Source: Gammaproteobacteria bacterium (GTDB lineage Bacteria > Pseudomonadota > Gammaproteobacteria > Pseudomonadales > Azotimanducaceae_A). From it: 11,118 nt of DNA. Below, one piece after another: positions 8,115-11,118 of this stretch. Location of the stretch: the NCBI GenBank assembly GCA_012960755.1, contig DUAT01000179.1, positions 1 through 11,118 on the forward strand, read 5' to 3'. Made by a program: the position numbers and the translations under genes. The stretch's first letter is position 1, and every line of letters begins with the position of its first letter. Below the pieces are notes generated by a model, which saw only the letters and a program-made list of their open reading frames with translations, did not search any database and was not told where the DNA came from.

Positions 8115-9596
8115 ATGGAAAAGGTAGCAACCAGCAAGTCACACAAAGCACTGTTCCTAAATACCACGGCATTCACTATCTGTTTTGCAGCATGGATGAT
8201 GAACGGTGTGCTGGTCACTTTCCTCGCCGCTAACGAGGCTTTCGATTGGGGGCCGGTCGAGATAGGCTGGTTGATGGGCCTTCCGGTTCTAACGGGTGCC
8301 ATTTTCCGGTTGCCTGCTGGCATTCTCACAGACAAGTACGGTGGCAAACCGATATATGGCGGTCTGCTGGTTTTTTGCGCTGTCCCTATGTACCTGCTTT
8401 CTTACGCAGACAGTTTCCTGACCTATGCGCTGTGCAGCGCGGGTTTCGGTATGGCAGGCGTTAGCTTTTCAATCGGCATCGCCTTTTCATCTGTCTGGTA
8501 TCCCCAGGAACGCCAGGGTACTGCGCTCGGCATCTTTGGCGCTGGCAACGCAGGTGCCGCCTTAACAACATTTTTCGCACCCACCCTGCTGAACAACCTG
8601 ACTGATGGTGGTGCGAACCTGGAAGGCTGGCGTCAGCTTCCTGTTTACTATGCCGCTATGTTGCTGATCATGGCTGCGATTTTCTTTTTCTTCTCCGAGA
8701 ACAAGAAACCGGCGTCTAGTGGCAAGAACCTACGACAGATGCTTCGTCCACTGAAAGACCTGCGTGTGTGGCGATTTGGCTTGTATTACTTTCTCGTGTT
8801 CGGGTGTTTTGTCGCTTTTTCACAGTGGCTGGTGCCTTATTTCGTCAATGTGTATTACCTGCCGCTAGTTACCGCTGGACTCCTTGCAGCCGCATTCAGT
8901 TTGCCATCCGGCCTCATCCGCGCACTCGGCGGATGGATGTCAGATGTGATGGGCGCAAGAGCAGTGATGTATTGGGTCCTGGGTCTGTCGGTTGCGCTGA
9001 GCTTTATGTTGGTCATCCCGAAGATGGAAATCTACTCACCAGGTGAAGGGATTATGGCAGCCAGGGGAGGCACAGTGACTCTTGTTTCTGATGCCAAAGT
9101 TGTTGTCGACGATAAAACTTATGACCTGGAACTATCTGACAGGTCATTCGAGGAACTGGATTCACGAATAGTCGTCTTCCCGACGAAGGCAACCTGGCAG
9201 GAACCCGTTGTTGAGATCGGACAAGTAGTAAAAAGAAGGGAGTTGATCGCGAAAGGAGTGACAAAAATCTACTTCCAGGCGAATGTATGGATCTTTGCTG
9301 CATTCGTCGTGCTACTCGGTGCAGTCTGGGGAATAGGCGCAGCAGCCGTCTACAAACACATCCCTGATCATTACCCTGAAGAGGTTGGTGTGGTCGGCGG
9401 GATGGTAGGTGTCATTGGCGGGCTCGGTGGTTTTTTCTGCCCGATCATCTTTGGTTATTTGCTCGAGAGTACTGGTCTGTGGACAAGCTGCTGGATGTTC
9501 ATGTGGGTACTGTCCTGTATCTGTCTATTCTGGATGCACAACGTCATTCAACTCGCAGAACGCAGGGAACGACCCGAGCACTCAAAACATTTTTAA
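8115..9596 (+). CDS. narK: NarK-family nitrate/nitrite transporter with an extra periplasmic domain
   Basis: Major facilitator superfamily protein of the nitrate/nitrite porter family, 493 residues, 12 predicted helices. Substrate-binding arginines are predicted at Arg65 (helix 2, FRLPAG) and Arg269 (helix 8, IRALGGWMSD). Nitrate signature motifs occur in helix 5 (GAGNAG, 142-147) and helix 11 (GGMVGVIGGLGG, 428-439). The short N terminus and overall pattern fit the NarK1-like type, often considered a nitrate/proton symporter. Residues about 303-388, between helices 9 and 10, form an additional soluble segment rich in beta-branched residues. By topology it should face the periplasm. Its two halves (GEGIMAARGGTV and VEIGQVVKRRELIAKG) recall barrel-sandwich repeats. 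I believe similar insertions occur in some denitrifier NarK proteins. AGGAG lies six bases before the ATG. It starts 23 bases after narI, consistent with nitrate supply to the enzyme. Confidence 0.93.
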   Translation: MEKVATSKSHKALFLNTTAFTICFAAWMMNGVLVTFLAANEAFDWGPVEIGWLMGLPVLTGAIFRLPAGILTDKYGGKPIYGGLLVFCAVPMYLLSYADSFLTYALCSAGFGMAGVSFSIGIAFSSVWYPQERQGTALGIFGAGNAGAALTTFFAPTLLNNLTDGGANLEGWRQLPVYYAAMLLIMAAIFFFFSENKKPASSGKNLRQMLRPLKDLRVWRFGLYYFLVFGCFVAFSQWLVPYFVNVYYLPLVTAGLLAAAFSLPSGLIRALGGWMSDVMGARAVMYWVLGLSVALSFMLVIPKMEIYSPGEGIMAARGGTVTLVSDAKVVVDDKTYDLELSDRSFEELDSRIVVFPTKATWQEPVVEIGQVVKRRELIAKGVTKIYFQANVWIFAAFVVLLGAVWGIGAAAVYKHIPDHYPEEVGVVGGMVGVIGGLGGFFCPIIFGYLLESTGLWTSCWMFMWVLSCICLFWMHNVIQLAERRERPEHSKHF

Positions 9597-9611
9597 TGTC
9601 AGGAATTTGCT

Positions 9612-11118
9612 ATGGCTGAAAATTTGACAAAGTGGGACCCGGACAATGAAGAGTTCTGGGAAACGACGGGCAAGAAAATAGCCACCAGAAACCTGTGGAT
9701 TTCAATTCAAAGCCTGCTCTGTGGGTTTGCCGTCTGGCTTTACTGGGGAATCATCTCGGTGCAGATGCTCAACCTCGGGTTTCCGTTTACTTCTGAACAG
9801 TTCTTTACGCTGACCGCTATCGCTGGCCTGAGCGGAGCAACCTTAAGGATTCCCAGTACCTTCTTCATTAGGATTGCGGGGGGCAGGAACACCATTTTTT
9901 TCACTACCGCATTGCTGATAATTCCGGCTGCGGGTACCGGCTTTGCGTTGTCGAACCCTGACACACCCTTCTGGATGTTCCAGTTGCTGGCGCTGTTATC
10001 GGGGTTTGGCGGCGGCAATTTCGCTTCCTCCATGTCCAACATCAGTTTCTTTTTTCCGAAAAAGCAGCAAGGTGCCGCACTCGGCATGAACGCAGGTCTG
10101 GGAAACTTTGGTGTCACGACCATGCAGATATTGGTGCCATTGATTATGACGTTTGGGATATTTGGCGGTGAATCCCTGGTACTGGTGAATAGCAGCGGCT
10201 GGATTTTTGGCAAGATTCCCGCCGGAACGCCGACATACCTGCACAACGCCGGATTTGTCTGGCTGGTGCTTCTGATTCCCCTCGCTTTTTTCGGTTGGTT
10301 CGGCATGAACAACATCACGACGGAATCAATCACCCCGAATCCGGGTGACCCGATGGCCAGCATGTTGAAAATCTCGGGACTTTTGTTGATCGCGCTGACT
10401 ACCGCCTCGATCGGACTTTATCTGTTGCTGCCTGAACCAACGGGAATGGATTTGTTAAGCCAGTGGGTCGCGCTACCTCTGGTGATTATTGTCACTGTGC
10501 TGTCGTTACGGTATTTGACCACCGGCGCCTTGCAGGCAAACCTGAAACGCCAATACCAGATCTTCAACGATAAACACACCTGGGCCATGACCGTTATCTA
10601 CACGATGACGTTTGGTTCTTTCATTGGGTATTCGGCTGCGTTCCCACTGGCGATCAAGGTTATCTTCGGCTACACCCACGTTGTGGGTGCTGACGGCACA
10701 ATGATCCATGATGCAGTCAATCCAAACGGACCCAGTGCTCTCGCTTTTGCCTGGATCGGTCCGTTTATCGGGGCGCTGATTCGACCGGTTGGTGGCTGGA
10801 TCTCGGATCGTTCGGGCGGGGCGAGGCTAACCCAGTGGATTTCCGTGGTCATGGTTGGTTCTGCGTTGGGTGTTGCCTACTTCATGGCAGAAGCCTACAA
10901 GTCTGCAACGCCTGAAATTTTCTTCTGGCCGTTCTTTGCGTTGTTCATCATCCTGTTTGCGGCCAGTGGTGTTGGCAACGGGTCCACATTCAGGACAATC
11001 GCGGTGGTGTTAGCAGACAGAACCGCACTAAACTCAATCACATTAACATTCAGCGAAAACGTTGATACTTCAACCAGCCCTGATACCGACTCATTCACAG
11101 TTGCAGGAGCTTCAGCAG
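9612..11118 (+). CDS. narK: Second NarK-family nitrate/nitrite transporter, 3' end lost or replaced
   Basis: Open from ATG 9612 to the window end (502 codons, no stop), so the gene is partial. It belongs to the longer NarK2-like branch of the nitrate/nitrite porter family, often assigned nitrate/nitrite antiport. The N terminus DPDNEEFWETTGKKIATRNL is typical of that branch. Predicted binding arginines are Arg79 (helix 2, ATLRIPS) and Arg391 (helix 8, LIRPVGGWISD). The first nitrate signature GMNAGLGNFGV lies at 158-168 and the helix 7 motif is TFGSFIGYSAAFPL. Helix 10 begins with the conserved GNGSTFRTIAVV (455-466). After residue 466 the expected continuation, including helices 11-12 and the second nitrate signature, is absent and an unrelated sequence follows. 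As written, the product would probably be non-functional. AGGAA at 9601-9605 serves as ribosome binding site, 15 bases after the preceding gene. Confidence 0.9.
   Translation, partial: MAENLTKWDPDNEEFWETTGKKIATRNLWISIQSLLCGFAVWLYWGIISVQMLNLGFPFTSEQFFTLTAIAGLSGATLRIPSTFFIRIAGGRNTIFFTTALLIIPAAGTGFALSNPDTPFWMFQLLALLSGFGGGNFASSMSNISFFFPKKQQGAALGMNAGLGNFGVTTMQILVPLIMTFGIFGGESLVLVNSSGWIFGKIPAGTPTYLHNAGFVWLVLLIPLAFFGWFGMNNITTESITPNPGDPMASMLKISGLLLIALTTASIGLYLLLPEPTGMDLLSQWVALPLVIIVTVLSLRYLTTGALQANLKRQYQIFNDKHTWAMTVIYTMTFGSFIGYSAAFPLAIKVIFGYTHVVGADGTMIHDAVNPNGPSALAFAWIGPFIGALIRPVGGWISDRSGGARLTQWISVVMVGSALGVAYFMAEAYKSATPEIFFWPFFALFIILFAASGVGNGSTFRTIAVVLADRTALNSITLTFSENVDTSTSPDTDSFTVAGASA
11010..11118 (+). 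other. Unrelated Ig-like/SwmB-like sequence joined in frame to the second narK
   Basis: From about 11010 the reading frame of the second transporter changes character. It becomes polar and rich in Ser, Thr and Asp, reading for example SITLTFSENVDTSTSPDTDS (475-494) and then FTVAGASA. This looks like the beta-strand pattern of bacterial Ig-like or SwmB repeats found in large secreted or surface adhesins (LTFSE.VDT...DFTV). Such a sequence is not expected inside an inner-membrane transporter at helix 10. The stretch lies within 110 bases of the window end, which fits a misjoined contig end; an in-frame genomic fusion is possible but less likely. The domain assignment is from pattern memory on only 36 residues. 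Confidence 0.5.

Noticed and set aside
9740..10363. 207-residue minus-strand open frame
   Set aside because: Lies opposite the second narK, whose plus-strand frame has clear nitrate transporter motifs; a shadow.
1..11118. CRISPR array, tRNA, rRNA or riboswitch
   Set aside because: No regularly spaced repeats, tRNA-like cloverleaf or rRNA-like conserved stretches were seen; nearly all bases after 500 are coding.

Overview
The window holds one long, tightly packed, rightward operon for membrane-bound respiratory nitrate reduction, or possibly its reverse, nitrite oxidation. A gene-poor leader of about 500 bases precedes it. The organism is most likely a proteobacterium, probably a gammaproteobacterium. 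The reasons are a cytoplasmic-type NarGHI (no twin-arginine signal on NarG), an FNR/Dnr-type site in the leader, moderate base composition and Shine-Dalgarno-led genes. No phylogenetic marker is present, so this is inference.

Layout: 1-406 has no convincing intact gene, only a probable decayed transposase fragment (about 35-224). Bases 407-500 carry a near-perfect FNR/Dnr palindrome (407-420), a well-placed -10-like element (443-448) and a small hairpin (484-498) over the ribosome binding site of the first gene. The operon then runs: membrane-anchored diheme cytochrome c (501-1415), narG (1454-5074), narH (5099-6658), narJ (6661-7344), narI (7363-8091), a first NarK-type transporter (8115-9596) and a second one (9612 to the window end). 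Gaps are 2 to 38 bases and no terminator is visible, so all seven genes are probably co-transcribed.

How the genes work together: NarK proteins bring in nitrate and exchange it for nitrite. NarG (Mo-bisMGD, one 4Fe-4S) and NarH (three 4Fe-4S and one 3Fe-4S) form the cytoplasmic catalytic unit. NarI (two b hemes) anchors it and connects it to quinol, and NarJ is the assembly chaperone. The periplasmic diheme cytochrome is an additional electron carrier. A leading cytochrome gene is known from the Thermus narC-GHJI operon and from Nitrobacter-type nxr operons, but not from the classical enterobacterial narGHJI.

The most notable points are as follows. (1) The second NarK reads normally to about base 11009 and then switches in frame to an unrelated, Ig-like/SwmB-like adhesin sequence, so TM11-12 are missing; this suggests a chimeric contig end or a real rearrangement. 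(2) The first NarK carries an extra periplasmic beta-rich domain of about 85 residues between TM9 and TM10, resembling a barrel-sandwich (biotinyl/lipoyl-like) fold. (3) NarG looks closer to the Nitrobacter/Nitrococcus NxrA-like branch than to E. coli NarG and has unusual extra cysteines. I found no wholly new system; the window is a recognisable nitrate operon with several unusual details.
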